Positions 16,258 to 25,238 of a DNA stretch of 64,000 nucleotides are shown one piece after another (the first letter of the stretch is position 1; each line of letters opens with the position of its first letter). This DNA is from Bradyrhizobium prioriisuperbiae (GTDB lineage: Bacteria > Pseudomonadota > Alphaproteobacteria > Rhizobiales > Xanthobacteraceae), in NCBI RefSeq assembly GCF_032397745.1, contig NZ_CP135921.1, forward strand, positions 8,482,501 through 8,546,500. Direction: 5' to 3'. The notes below the pieces were generated by a model that worked only from the letters and a program-made list of their open reading frames with translations, was not told the DNA's origin and ran no database searches. The position numbers and the translations under genes were made by a program.

Positions 16258-17427
16258 TTAGCGCGTCGGCTCAAGGATCGAAACGTAGTTCGCGACCGCA
16301 GCACCGCCCATGTTGAAGATGCCGGCGAGCTTCGGACTGGCAAGCTGCATGCCTTGCGGCGCTTCGCCGGCGAGTTGCATCGCGCTCATCACATGCATCG
16401 AGACGCCGGTGGCGCCGATCGGATGCCCTTTCGCCTTCAGGCCGCCGGACGCATTGACCGGAAGCTTGCCGCCGATCTGGGTCCAGCCTTCTTTGATGGC
16501 GCGGGCGCCCTGCCCCTTCGGCGTCAGTCCCATCGCTTCATATTCGATGAGCTCGGCGATGGTGAAGCAGTCATGGGTTTCGACGAAAGACAGATCCGAC
16601 AGCGTGATGCCGGCGGACTGCAGCGCCCGTCCCCAGGCCACGGAGCAGCCTTCGAAATCGATGATGTTGCGCTTGGACATCGGCAGGAAATCCTGCGCAT
16701 GTGCCGTGGCGCGGATCGAGATCGCCCGGCGCATCGACTTTGCGGTCTCGGCATCCGTCAGCACCAGTGCGGCGGCGCCGTCCGACACCAGCGAGCAGTC
16801 GGTGCGCTTCAGGGGACCCGCCACAAATGGATTCTTGTCGCCTTCGGAGCGGCAATAGTCGAAGCCGAGATCCTTGCGCATCTGCGCAAAGGGATTGGCG
16901 ACGCCGTTCTTGTGGTTCTTCGCGGCGATCATCGCCAGTGCATCGGACTGATCGCCATAGCGCTGGAAATACTGCTCGGCGATCTTGCCGAACACCCCGG
17001 CGAAGCCCGCAGGCGTGTCGCCGTCTTCCGGCAGATAGGAGGCGCGCAGCAGGTTGCGGCCGATCTCCGGACCCGGCGTCCTGGTCATCTGCTCGACGCC
17101 GACCACCAGCACGATTTTCGCGGCCCCTGCGCGAATGGTTTTGATGGCCTGATGCACCGCTGCCGAGCCGGTGGCGCAGGCGTTCTCGACCCGCAGCGCC
17201 GGCTTGAAGCGCAGCTCCGGCGAGGCCTGCAGCACCAGCGACGCCGTGAAATCCTGCGCCGAGAAACCTGCGTTGAAATGTCCCAGCACGATTTCATCGA
17301 CGTCGCCCGGCGCGATGCCGGCGTCCGCCATCGCATCGGTCGCAACCCGCACGACCAGGCTTTCGATTGTCTCAGCCTCCAGTTTCCCGAACGGCGTGTG
17401 TGCCCAGCCGACGATCGATGCAGTCAT
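16258..17427 (-). CDS. Thiolase, SCPx-like (acetyl-CoA acetyltransferase family)
   Basis: 389 residues from ATG 17427, chosen because GGGAGG lies just before it; the frame is open to 17490. The nucleophile is Cys84 in ENACATGSAAVHQAI. The HDCF motif (VETHDCFTIAEL) and a C-terminal NMGGAAVANY instead of the CxG of classical thiolases mark the SCP2-thiolase branch; His335 is in GHPIGATG. Such enzymes cleave or condense branched or unusual 3-oxoacyl-CoAs. It is 3 bp upstream of the CoA-ligase gene on the same strand, so activation and thiolysis of one acid substrate are probably coupled. No SCP2 sterol-carrier domain is attached. Confidence 0.9.
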   Translation of the reverse strand: MTASIVGWAHTPFGKLEAETIESLVVRVATDAMADAGIAPGDVDEIVLGHFNAGFSAQDFTASLVLQASPELRFKPALRVENACATGSAAVHQAIKTIRAGAAKIVLVVGVEQMTRTPGPEIGRNLLRASYLPEDGDTPAGFAGVFGKIAEQYFQRYGDQSDALAMIAAKNHKNGVANPFAQMRKDLGFDYCRSEGDKNPFVAGPLKRTDCSLVSDGAAALVLTDAETAKSMRRAISIRATAHAQDFLPMSKRNIIDFEGCSVAWGRALQSAGITLSDLSFVETHDCFTIAELIEYEAMGLTPKGQGARAIKEGWTQIGGKLPVNASGGLKAKGHPIGATGVSMHVMSAMQLAGEAPQGMQLASPKLAGIFNMGGAAVANYVSILEPTR

Positions 17428-17618
17428 GCTATCCTCCCGGAACTCGTTGTCAGACAAACCGCCGCGCGGGCGCCCATCGTTGACTTGCACGGGACTTAAT
17501 CATTCCCCTCGGACGACATCAACCTGCAGGGTGACACTCCCACCATGCACGCCGGCTTGCTCTGTCATGTGTCGGTGGGCATTGCCCGCATGGCGAGAAC
17601 CGATAGCATCGCGTCCTC

Positions 17619-18995
17619 ATGCGACAATGGGGCTCCGCTTTGACCAATTCCTCTCCCACTCTGAACGATCTGTCCCAGGCGCTTGCCGATGGCAAGATCA
17701 CGAGCCGCACGCTTGCGGAGGCCTGTCTGGAACGGATCCAGGACAAGGATGGCGAAGGCAGCCGCACATTCCTGCAGGTGGATGCGGACAAGGTCCGGCA
17801 GACCGCCGACGCCATGGACAAACTGCGCGCCGCGAACGCCGCGCCCTCGCGGTTCGCGGGCATTCCGATCTCGGTCAAGGACCTGTTCGACGTGCAAGGT
17901 GACGTCACGCGTGCCGGCTCCAGGGCGCTGGCCGACTCCCCATCCGCGGCGCGAGATGCCACCGTGATCGCCCGGGTGCGGCAGGCCGGCTTTGTCATCA
18001 TCGGCCGGACCAACATGACCGAATTCGCCTATTCCGGCCTCGGCATCAATCCACATTATGGCACCCCGGCCAATCCATGGCAGCGGGCAACGCCGCGGGT
18101 GCCTGGTGGGTCGTCCTCAGGCGCGGCGATTTCGGTGTCGGATGGCATGGCCCACGCGGCGCTCGGCACCGACACCGGCGGCTCCTGCCGGATTCCCGCG
18201 GCGTTCGCCGGCATCGTCGGCTACAAGCCGACCGCGCGTCTGATCCCGCAGGATGGCATCGTGCCGTTGGCGCCCTCGCTCGATGCCGCAGGTCCGCTGG
18301 CCCGGTCGGTTGGCTGCTGCGCGAGTGTGCACGCGCTGTTGAGCGGACAGCCCGAGATCGAGCTCTCGAGACTCGACCTCTCCGGATTGCGTTTCGCCAT
18401 TCCGCAGACCTTCGCGCTCGACGATCTCGACAAGCCGGTGGCGAGAGCTTTCGAAGCTGCGATTGACCGGCTCTCGCGGGCCGGCGCGCGCATCGTCAAC
18501 GTGCCGTTCGAATCGTTCCGCCGGATACCGCCGATGAACGCCAAGGGCGGTTTCGCGGCGATGGAAAGCTATGCCTGGCATCGCGCGCTGATCGACAAGA
18601 AGCGCGCGGTGTACGATCCGCGGGTGGTCAACCGTATCGTCAAGGGTGCCGATGGCACGGCCGTGGACTATCTCGAGCTGCTGGCCGCGCGCAAGGCGCT
18701 GATAGCCGCCGCCGACGCAGAGCTTGCCCCGTTCGATGCGTTGTTGATGCCGACCGTCGCCATCGTGCCGCCGCGGATCGCCGATCTGGCCGGTGACGAG
18801 GCCTATAGCCGAGCCAACATCCTGTCACTGCGCAACACCAGCCTGATCAACGCCACCGACGGCTGCGCGATCTCGCTGCCGATACACGAACCGGACGACG
18901 CGCCGGTCGGGTTGATGCTTGCCGGCCGCGGCGGTGACGACCAGCGGCTGTTGGCGCTGGCCGCGGCGGTGGAGACGGCGCTGGCAGTTGCGTAA
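17619..18995 (+). CDS. Amidase signature family hydrolase
   Basis: 458 residues. The Ser-cisSer-Lys triad is present: Lys87 in IPISVKDLFDV, the GGSSSGAA loop (163-170), and Ser189 in LGTDTGGSCRIPAAF. The family hydrolyses amides and includes GatA and many catabolic amidases; the GatA partners B and C are absent, so this is more likely a stand-alone catabolic enzyme. The ATG at 17619 is taken as the start; a TTG at residue 8 is possible. It is divergent from the thiolase, 191 bp apart, and is followed by the second copy of the CTAG-ended repeat. Confidence 0.9.
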   Translation: MRQWGSALTNSSPTLNDLSQALADGKITSRTLAEACLERIQDKDGEGSRTFLQVDADKVRQTADAMDKLRAANAAPSRFAGIPISVKDLFDVQGDVTRAGSRALADSPSAARDATVIARVRQAGFVIIGRTNMTEFAYSGLGINPHYGTPANPWQRATPRVPGGSSSGAAISVSDGMAHAALGTDTGGSCRIPAAFAGIVGYKPTARLIPQDGIVPLAPSLDAAGPLARSVGCCASVHALLSGQPEIELSRLDLSGLRFAIPQTFALDDLDKPVARAFEAAIDRLSRAGARIVNVPFESFRRIPPMNAKGGFAAMESYAWHRALIDKKRAVYDPRVVNRIVKGADGTAVDYLELLAARKALIAAADAELAPFDALLMPTVAIVPPRIADLAGDEAYSRANILSLRNTSLINATDGCAISLPIHEPDDAPVGLMLAGRGGDDQRLLALAAAVETALAVA

Positions 18996-19006
18996 GCGGA
19001 GTTCAG

Positions 19007-19096
19007 CTAGTACCCGGAATCATAGCCAAGTGACACGAGCAAACACTGTACGTGCCCACCGATTCTGAATCACGTTTGATCAAAAGTGGGTACTAG
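19007..19096. repeat. 90-bp CTAG-ended dispersed element, copy 2
   Basis: Same sequence as 8652-8740 with one extra A (AAAAG against AAAG) before GTGGGTACTAG. It lies between the convergent amidase and LacI genes and overlaps the LacI gene: the CTA at 19093-19095 is the complement of the LacI TAG stop. The insertion therefore defines the present end of that protein. Confidence 0.88.
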
Positions 19097-20259
19097 CGGC
19101 GTTCCGGCGTCGCTGCGACGGAATCGCGTTCCACCAGTGCGCATTCCAGCTTGGTGATCGGATGCCGCCCCCTGCCGGCGCGAGGCGCCCCCTCGAGCTG
19201 TTCGATCGCCCATTGCCCCATCGCCAGATGCGGCAGGATCGCCGTGGTCAGCGCCGGAAACAGATGCCGGGAGATCTCCTCGTCATCGTAGCCGACCACG
19301 GAGATATCGTGGGGAATGCGCAGACCGGCCTCCTTCAGCGCCTCATAACAGCCGATTGCGGTCCGGTCGTTCTGGCAGAAGATGGCGCTGGGGCGTTCGT
19401 TGAGCGACAGCAGCTTCCGTGTGGCCGCATAACCCGCGCTGGCTGACCAATCGCCCTCCACCACGAGATCCGGATCGAACGGAATGTCCGCGGTGGCCAG
19501 CGCGCGCCTGTATCCGGCCAGGCGTTCCTGTGCCGCCTGCATCCATGGCTCGCCGGTGATGGTGGCGATGCGGCGATGACCGTGCTCGACGAGATGATGC
19601 GTCACGCGCTGACCGCCGGCGATCTCGCTCGGGATCACGGCGGGAAATGCCCGATCGGCGGTGTAGCAGTTGAGCAGGATGACCGGGATATCGAGATCGT
19701 GGAGAAACTCCGGCGCGGTGATCTCTCGCGTAAAGATCGTCATGTAGATCAGCGCGGAAATCCCGCGCGCGGTGAGCGACTGGATCGCGCGCGGCTCCAT
19801 CACGGCATCGTTCATGGTCTGGGCGACCAGCAGCACATTGCCGGCATCCCATGACGCCTGCCGCGCCCCCTCGATGGCGACAACGGCCTCGGGGCTGGTG
19901 GCGAGCTGATCGACCACAAATCCGATGGTGCCATCGAGCATTGAGGATGGGACCGCGGCGCGGAGCGCAGGCATCTCCGGCGGGCTGTAGCCAAGCACGC
20001 GCGCCGCCTCGATCACCCGCTCGCGTGTCTGCGGCGACAGCCGGATACCTTGCGTGTTGTTGAGAACGAAGGAGACCGTTGCCTGGGAGCAGCCTGCGGC
20101 CCGGGCGATGTCGGTCATGGTGACACGCCGGAGCTGGCCGTCATCCCCGGCTTTTCGCCGCGACCGCTTCGAGGCGGCGCGCGATGTCGCTCTTGGCCTT
20201 TCTCTTGGAGCTGTCCCGGAGGCTGGCCCGGGCGAGTCCTTGGTGTCGTTCATCTCCAT
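19093..20259 (-). CDS. LacI-family transcriptional regulator
   Basis: 388 residues. A basic N-terminal extension of about 45 residues (rich in Arg/Lys/Ser) precedes the LacI helix-turn-helix VTMTDIARAAGCSQATVSFV and the hinge LSPQTRERVIEAARVLGYSP. The periplasmic-binding-protein-like sensor domain follows, with AIFCQNDRTAIGCYEALKEA and ISVVGYDDEEISRHLFPALT. The last codons, PERR, run to a TAG inside the CTAG-ended repeat, so the original C-terminus may have been longer or different. It is divergent from the ribose-type ABC transporter and is the obvious candidate regulator. Confidence 0.93.
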   Translation of the reverse strand: MEMNDTKDSPGPASGTAPRERPRATSRAASKRSRRKAGDDGQLRRVTMTDIARAAGCSQATVSFVLNNTQGIRLSPQTRERVIEAARVLGYSPPEMPALRAAVPSSMLDGTIGFVVDQLATSPEAVVAIEGARQASWDAGNVLLVAQTMNDAVMEPRAIQSLTARGISALIYMTIFTREITAPEFLHDLDIPVILLNCYTADRAFPAVIPSEIAGGQRVTHHLVEHGHRRIATITGEPWMQAAQERLAGYRRALATADIPFDPDLVVEGDWSASAGYAATRKLLSLNERPSAIFCQNDRTAIGCYEALKEAGLRIPHDISVVGYDDEEISRHLFPALTTAILPHLAMGQWAIEQLEGAPRAGRGRHPITKLECALVERDSVAATPERR

Positions 20260-20278
20260 TCCGTCGCAGTTTCATTTC

Positions 20279-20294
20279 GCTAATATATATTAGC
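20279..20294. promoter_or_regulatory. 16-bp perfect palindrome upstream of lacI-type gene
   Basis: GCTAATATATATTAGC is a perfect inverted repeat 20 bp before the LacI-type start codon, placed to cover its promoter. It could be an autoregulatory operator, although it lacks the central CG usual for LacI-family sites. Confidence 0.45.
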
Positions 20295-20379
20295 ATTGAG
20301 CAACGGGCGACGACAACAAGCGGCACCAAGGGCCGCCCGGCTCCCGTCGATCGGTTCAGCGCCAAATCAAGCTTATGAT

Positions 20380-20395
20380 ATAAATACATATTTAT
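20380..20395. promoter_or_regulatory. AT-rich inverted repeat in LacI-transporter intergenic region
   Basis: ATAAATA-CA-TATTTAT has perfect 7-bp arms. It lies midway between the divergent LacI and binding-protein genes, in an AT-rich island unlike the surrounding GC-rich DNA. Confidence 0.35.
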
Positions 20396-20448
20396 CGAAA
20401 ACCGAATTCACCGCGCAGTATCGACGGGTGCGGCGCAAAAAGTAATAC

Positions 20449-20468
20449 TTATTTACTATTATAAATAA
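20449..20468. promoter_or_regulatory. AT-rich inverted repeat upstream of the ABC transporter
   Basis: TTATTTA-CTATTA-TAAATAA has perfect 7-bp arms and shares the ATAAATA/TATTTAT half-sites of the repeat at 20380-20395. Together they look like a pair of sites for one dimeric regulator upstream of the binding-protein gene. Confidence 0.35.
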
Positions 20469-20595
20469 ACCGCCTAGCCTCCCCCTTGCAGGTTGGACGC
20501 AGCATCCACCCGGACCCGCCCTGGGGAGGAACAATAGCCGTCCGCATCCGTAAAATGGCCCGGCACCCAACGCCGGAGCGAATGGGAGGAGTGAC

Positions 20596-21552
20596 ATGAA
20601 AACCATCATCACGGCCGTCTTCGCCACCACCACGCTTCTGCTCGGCACGTCTCTCGCAACTCAGGCCCAGGACAAGCCCACGCTGGCCTTTGTGGTGAAT
20701 GGCGCCTCCGACTTCTGGAAAGCGGCCGAAGCCGGCGTGCGCAAGGCGCAGGCCGAACTGCCGGCCTACAACCTGACCCTGAAATATCCGGAACAGGCCG
20801 CGGTCGCGATCCAGCAGCGGCTGATGGACGATCTCGTCGCCGCCGGCGTCAAGGCCATCATGGTCTCGGCCGTGGATCCGAAGACCTCGACCGAAGCGCT
20901 GAACAAACTTGCGTCGCAGACCACGCTGTTCACCACCGACAGCGACGCGCCGCAGACCAACCGCATCGCCTATATCGGCTCGTCCAACGTCGATGCCGGC
21001 AAGCAGGCCGCCGAGATCGCCAAGAAGGCGATGCCGAACGGCGGCAAATGTTTGGGCTTCGTCGGCCTGCTCGGCGCCGACAACGCCAAAGAGCGCATCC
21101 AGGGCATGAAGGACGGCCTCTCCGGCAGCAAGATCGAACTGGTCGACGTGCGCGGCGACGACATCGACCAGACCCGCGCCAAGGCCAATGTTCAGGATGC
21201 GCTGGTCGCGAACCCGAACATCACCTGCATGGTCGGCTTCTATTCCTACAACACGCCGCGCATCTATGAGGCGCTGCGCGACGCGGGCAAGCTCGGCCAG
21301 ATCACGGTGGTCGGCTTCGACGACGATCCGATTACGCTCGGCGGCATCAAGGAAGGCACCATCGCCGCGACCGTGGTGCAGCAGCCGTATGAGTGGGCCT
21401 ATCAGGGCATGAAGCTGATGGCCGCCTATCTCAAGGGCGACAAGTCCGGCATTCCGGCGAACAAGCTGATCATCGTTCCGACCAAGATCATCGCCAAGGG
21501 TGATGTCGATGCCTATGCTGCCAACCTGAAGGCCATGGCGACGGGAAAATGA
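20596..21552 (+). CDS. Ribose-type sugar ABC transporter, periplasmic binding protein
   Basis: 318 residues, with GGGAGGAG before the ATG. A Sec signal peptide (MKTIITAVFATTTLLLGTSL, cleavage near TQAQ) leads into a type I periplasmic-binding fold: LAFVVNGASDFWKAAEAGVR, IMVSAVDPKTSTEALNKLAS, and ITVVGFDDDPITLGGIKEGT. Proteins of this cluster bind ribose, xylose, inositol, allose or autoinducer-like sugars. It is the first gene of a plus-strand operon with its ATPase and permease and is divergent from the LacI regulator. Confidence 0.93.
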   Translation: MKTIITAVFATTTLLLGTSLATQAQDKPTLAFVVNGASDFWKAAEAGVRKAQAELPAYNLTLKYPEQAAVAIQQRLMDDLVAAGVKAIMVSAVDPKTSTEALNKLASQTTLFTTDSDAPQTNRIAYIGSSNVDAGKQAAEIAKKAMPNGGKCLGFVGLLGADNAKERIQGMKDGLSGSKIELVDVRGDDIDQTRAKANVQDALVANPNITCMVGFYSYNTPRIYEALRDAGKLGQITVVGFDDDPITLGGIKEGTIAATVVQQPYEWAYQGMKLMAAYLKGDKSGIPANKLIIVPTKIIAKGDVDAYAANLKAMATGK

Positions 21553-21662
21553 CGGCCGGGACGTAACCGCTGCCACGTTGAAGACACCGCGAGAGACAGT
21601 ATCCGGTCTGCGTCGATAGCGCGACCGGATACTGCCGCGTGATCCATCCGGCCAAATCGCTC

Positions 21663-23210
21663 ATGCTGAACACGTTATCCGAAGACAGCACCGCCACCGC
21701 ATCGCCCGCGACGACCTTCCTCGATCTGCAGGGCGTACGCAAGACCTATCCCGGCGTTGTGGCGCTGGACGGCTTCTCCATGCAGGTGGGCGGGGGTGAA
21801 GTGATCGGCCTGGTCGGCGAGAACGGGGCCGGCAAATCGACGCTGATGAAGATCCTCGGCGGCATCACCACTCCCGATCAGGGCACCATCACCATCGATG
21901 GCGTGCCGCATCAGGGCCTGACGGTCGACAGCAGCATGAAAGCGGGCATCGCCTTCGTGCATCAGGAACTCAATCTGTTCGACAATCTCGACGTCGCCGC
22001 CAACGTCTTCCTCGGCCGCGAGCGGCTGTGGGGTGGGCCGCTGCGGCTGATCGATCGCACCGCGCTGCGCTCAGCCTGCGCGCCCTTCCTCAAGCAGGTC
22101 GGCGCGAACTTCGGCCCGGACACGCCGGTGGCGTCGCTGTCGCTGGCCCAGCAGCAGATGGTCGAAATCGCCAAGGCGCTGTCGATGCGCGCACGCCTGG
22201 TGATCCTGGACGAACCGACATCGAGCCTGCCGGTGGCCGAGACCGACAAGCTGCTCGATGTCGTCGCCGGGCTGAAGCGCGATGGCATCAGCGTGATCTT
22301 CATCTCTCACCGGCTGCACGAGATCGAACGCGCTGCCGACCGCGTTGTGGTGATGCGGGATGGTACCCTGGCCGGGATGCTGCCGAAGGACGCCGTCCAT
22401 CACGACACCATGGTCAAGTTGATGATCGGCCGGGCGCTGAAGGCGCGCGATCTGCCGCCGGCCCGGCAGCCGGGCGCGGTGGTGCTTTCGGCGCGTGGAA
22501 TCCGCACCTCGGCCTACCCGCTGCGCAGGGTCGATCTCGAACTGCGACAGGGAGAAATCCTCGGCCTTGCCGGCCTTGTCGGCTCGGGCCGCACTGAACT
22601 CGCGCGGGTGCTGTTCGGCATTGATCGAAGCCTCGCGGGCACGCTGCATCTGGACGGCCGCGACCTGACATTGACATCGGCCACGCAGGCGGTGGGGCGC
22701 GGCATCTTCCTCGTTCCCGAGGACCGCAAGCTCGCCGGTGTGCTGCTCGACCTTCCGATCTGCCAGAACATCTCGCTGCCGGACCTGGACCGGCATGCCA
22801 GCCGGTTCCTGGTGTCGGCGGCCAGCGAAGCGCGGCTTGCCGAGACACAGCGATCCGCGCTTGGCATCAAGGCGCCATCGGTGACGACGCTGACCGGAAC
22901 GCTGTCCGGCGGCAACCAGCAGAAGGTGGTGCTGGCGAAGTGGCTGGCGATGAAGCCCAGGGTCATCATCCTCGACGAACCGACGCGGGGCATCGACATC
23001 GGCGCCAAGGCCGAGATCTACACCCTGATGCGCAACCTCGCCGACGCCGGCGTCGCGGTGCTGATGATCTCCAGCGACATGGAGGAAGTGATCGGTGTAT
23101 CCGACCGGGTCGCGGTCATGCACGAAGGACACATCTCCGGCTTCCTCGGAGGCGAGCAACTGACCCAGGAGAACGTGCTACTGCTCGCGGTCGGCAAACC
23201 GGCACGATGA
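21663..23210 (+). CDS. Ribose-type sugar ABC transporter, tandem ATPase
   Basis: 515 residues from ATG 21663 (GTG 21639 is an alternative). Two ABC domains follow the RbsA/MglA plan. The first has Walker A GENGAGKSTLMKIL, signature LSLAQQQMVEIAKAL and Walker B LVILDEPTSSLP. The second has the degenerate Walker A GLVGSGRTELARVL normal for this family, signature LSGGNQQKVVLAKW and Walker B VIILDEPTRGIDIG. It powers the import system with the binding protein upstream and the permease 66 bp downstream. Confidence 0.95.
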   Translation: MLNTLSEDSTATASPATTFLDLQGVRKTYPGVVALDGFSMQVGGGEVIGLVGENGAGKSTLMKILGGITTPDQGTITIDGVPHQGLTVDSSMKAGIAFVHQELNLFDNLDVAANVFLGRERLWGGPLRLIDRTALRSACAPFLKQVGANFGPDTPVASLSLAQQQMVEIAKALSMRARLVILDEPTSSLPVAETDKLLDVVAGLKRDGISVIFISHRLHEIERAADRVVVMRDGTLAGMLPKDAVHHDTMVKLMIGRALKARDLPPARQPGAVVLSARGIRTSAYPLRRVDLELRQGEILGLAGLVGSGRTELARVLFGIDRSLAGTLHLDGRDLTLTSATQAVGRGIFLVPEDRKLAGVLLDLPICQNISLPDLDRHASRFLVSAASEARLAETQRSALGIKAPSVTTLTGTLSGGNQQKVVLAKWLAMKPRVIILDEPTRGIDIGAKAEIYTLMRNLADAGVAVLMISSDMEEVIGVSDRVAVMHEGHISGFLGGEQLTQENVLLLAVGKPAR

Positions 23211-23276
23211 TGCAAACATCAAACGACATCCGATCACAGCGGCGATCGACGAGAAACGAAAGAGGAAGAGGAAGAG

Positions 23277-24269
23277 ATGAGCAAGAAGGATCTGGGCCTG
23301 CTGATCCTGATCGTGGTGGTGGGCATCGTCGTCACCATTATCAATCCAAGATTCCTGCTGCCGATCAATCTCGCCAACACCTCCAACCTGATCGGGCTGT
23401 TCGGGGTCCTGGCGATCGGGCAGGCCTTCGTCATCATTACCGGCGGCATCGAGCTGTCGGTCGGCTCACTGGTGGCGCTGCTCGGCGTGCTGTTTGTCGA
23501 CATGATCGCGGTGCGCGAACTGCCCTGGCCCATCGCCCTGCCCCTCATTCTGCTGCTGGGCGCCGTGATCGGGCTGGTGCACGGCTGGCTGGTCGCCCGG
23601 CTCAAGCTGCAGCCCTTCGTGGTGACGCTGTGCGGCCTTCTGATTTACCGCGGCATCGCCCGCTTCTACACCACCGACGGCACCGCGGGCTTCGCCTTCG
23701 GACAGAGCTTCCCGACCCTGGAATTCCTCACCGCCGGCCGCACCTATGGCGTGCCGAATTCGTTCATTGCGCTGCTAATCATCGCGCTGGTGATGTGGGT
23801 GGTGCTGCACCGCTCGGTGTTCGGGCGCTATCTCTACGCCATTGGCAAGAACGAGGAGGCGGCGAAATACTCCGGCATCCGCACCGACCGGGTGGTGATG
23901 AGCGCCTATGTCATCTGCGGCGCGCTGACGGCGCTCGCCGCGGTCTACTTCGCCATGTACACGCGCTCGATCTCGCCCGCGAGCCACGGGCAGTTCTACG
24001 AGCTCTACGCCATCGCGGCCGCCGTGCTGGGCGGCTTCTCGCTGCGCGGCGGCGAAGGCTCGCTGGTCGGCGTGGTGCTCGGCATCGTGCTGCTGCAGGA
24101 GTTGCAGAACCTGGTCAACCTGCTCGGCATCCCCTCCTCGCTCAACTTCGCGGTAATGGGCGGGGTGATCCTGATCGGCGTGCTGATCGATCAGCAATGG
24201 AGCGCCTTCCGCTCGCGCCGCATCGTGGCGGACGCGGCGCGCGGCGGCATGCAGGAGGCCGCATCCTGA
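23277..24269 (+). CDS. Ribose-type sugar ABC transporter, permease
   Basis: 330 residues with 8-10 membrane helices. It has the RbsC/BPD_transp_2 hallmarks: GLFGVLAIGQAFVIITGGIE then LSVGSLVALLGV, and the cytoplasmic coupling segment KNEEAAKYSGIRTDRVVMSA. AGAGGAAGAG precedes the ATG. It completes the transporter with the two genes upstream and ends 7 bp from the convergent PEP mutase-type gene. Confidence 0.94.
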   Translation: MSKKDLGLLILIVVVGIVVTIINPRFLLPINLANTSNLIGLFGVLAIGQAFVIITGGIELSVGSLVALLGVLFVDMIAVRELPWPIALPLILLLGAVIGLVHGWLVARLKLQPFVVTLCGLLIYRGIARFYTTDGTAGFAFGQSFPTLEFLTAGRTYGVPNSFIALLIIALVMWVVLHRSVFGRYLYAIGKNEEAAKYSGIRTDRVVMSAYVICGALTALAAVYFAMYTRSISPASHGQFYELYAIAAAVLGGFSLRGGEGSLVGVVLGIVLLQELQNLVNLLGIPSSLNFAVMGGVILIGVLIDQQWSAFRSRRIVADAARGGMQEAAS

Positions 24270-24276
24270 GGGGACG

Positions 24277-25119
24277 CTACCCCCGGGCGAACAGCGCGTT
24301 GAGCTCGCCGTGAGCGATGGATCGCCCGAGAAAACTCATGGTGCCGCGATCGCGGATTTCACAGGCGCTATCGCGCAAGAAGCCGAGAGCCGAGCGCGCG
24401 ATGGAGCCGCCGAGGCTGACCCGCTTCACACCGGCGTCGATGAGGGCATGGGCGTTGCCGGCAATGTTGCCCAATCCCATCACCACATTCAACGGACCGG
24501 CGATTTCCTTCACCAGCATGGCATGAACAGCGAGATCGCCGGGCCCCGGCGTGTAGGTACAATCGGCGCCGGCCTCGAGAAAGAGATTGGCCCGCTTGAT
24601 GGCCACGCCTGCGGCGCCTTCCCTGAGCACCGCAAAGGCATCGGTTCGGCCCGTCAGTACGAAACTGGATTTTAAGGCCACGATACGCTCGCGGGCCGCG
24701 ACAATGCGCTCGACCGCTAGCGTCTCGTCATAGAGTTCATTCGAGAGCGGCCGCTTGTCTTCGATATTGCCGCCAGCGAGGCCGGCCGCAATCGCATCCT
24801 CGATCGTCTGCGCCACATCCTCCGGGCGGTCGCCGTAGCCGGCCTCGAGATCGCCGTTGACCGGCAGATCGACCGCACTGGCGATCGCCCGCATGCAGTT
24901 GAACATCTCGTCCCGCGACACCGAGAGCCGCCTGTCGGCGACATGGTAATCCTGCCGTCCCAGCGAAAACGCGATGCCGGCGCTGGTGGTCGCGATGGCC
25001 TTGAAGCCGACGGACTGCAGCACGACAGCGCTCCCCGCATCCCAGGCATTGGGCATGACGAACCCGGGTTCGCCCTTTGCATGCAGCTTGAGGAAATCTC
25101 TGGCGTAACTGGCTTGCAT
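24277..25119 (-). CDS. Isocitrate lyase / PEP mutase superfamily enzyme
   Basis: 280 residues from ATG 25119, preceded by CAGGGA; the frame is open to 25254, but that extension runs into the divergent promoter region. Typical features are FVMPNAWDAGSAVVLQSVGF at the N-terminus, the substrate-loop GDLEAGYGD and NIEDKR with its metal-binding acidic residues, and VLTGRTDAF. Members cleave 2-methylisocitrate, oxaloacetate or related C-C bonds, or act on phosphonates. The LysR gene is divergent at 25239. It is not obviously PrpB; the substrate is unknown. Confidence 0.88.
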   Translation of the reverse strand: MQASYARDFLKLHAKGEPGFVMPNAWDAGSAVVLQSVGFKAIATTSAGIAFSLGRQDYHVADRRLSVSRDEMFNCMRAIASAVDLPVNGDLEAGYGDRPEDVAQTIEDAIAAGLAGGNIEDKRPLSNELYDETLAVERIVAARERIVALKSSFVLTGRTDAFAVLREGAAGVAIKRANLFLEAGADCTYTPGPGDLAVHAMLVKEIAGPLNVVMGLGNIAGNAHALIDAGVKRVSLGGSIARSALGFLRDSACEIRDRGTMSFLGRSIAHGELNALFARG

Positions 25120-25238
25120 TTTGATCCCTGAATAAACGCTCGATTTCGACGGCCGCCCACCTTCTAGGCCTTCAAAGTGGGTGCCGTCTAATGCATAATA
25201 TAGGTCGATATCATCAGTTATTTGCATATAGAGGAACG

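Noticed and set aside
16258..17427. Absence of the C-terminal thiolase Cys as loss of function
   Set aside because: SCPx-type thiolases normally lack it and use the HDCF motif cysteine, which is present.
21663..23210. Missing Walker A in the second ATPase domain of the ribose-type transporter as a defect
   Set aside because: The degenerate second Walker A is normal in RbsA/MglA-type ATPases; the same holds for the BMP-type ATPase at 50519.
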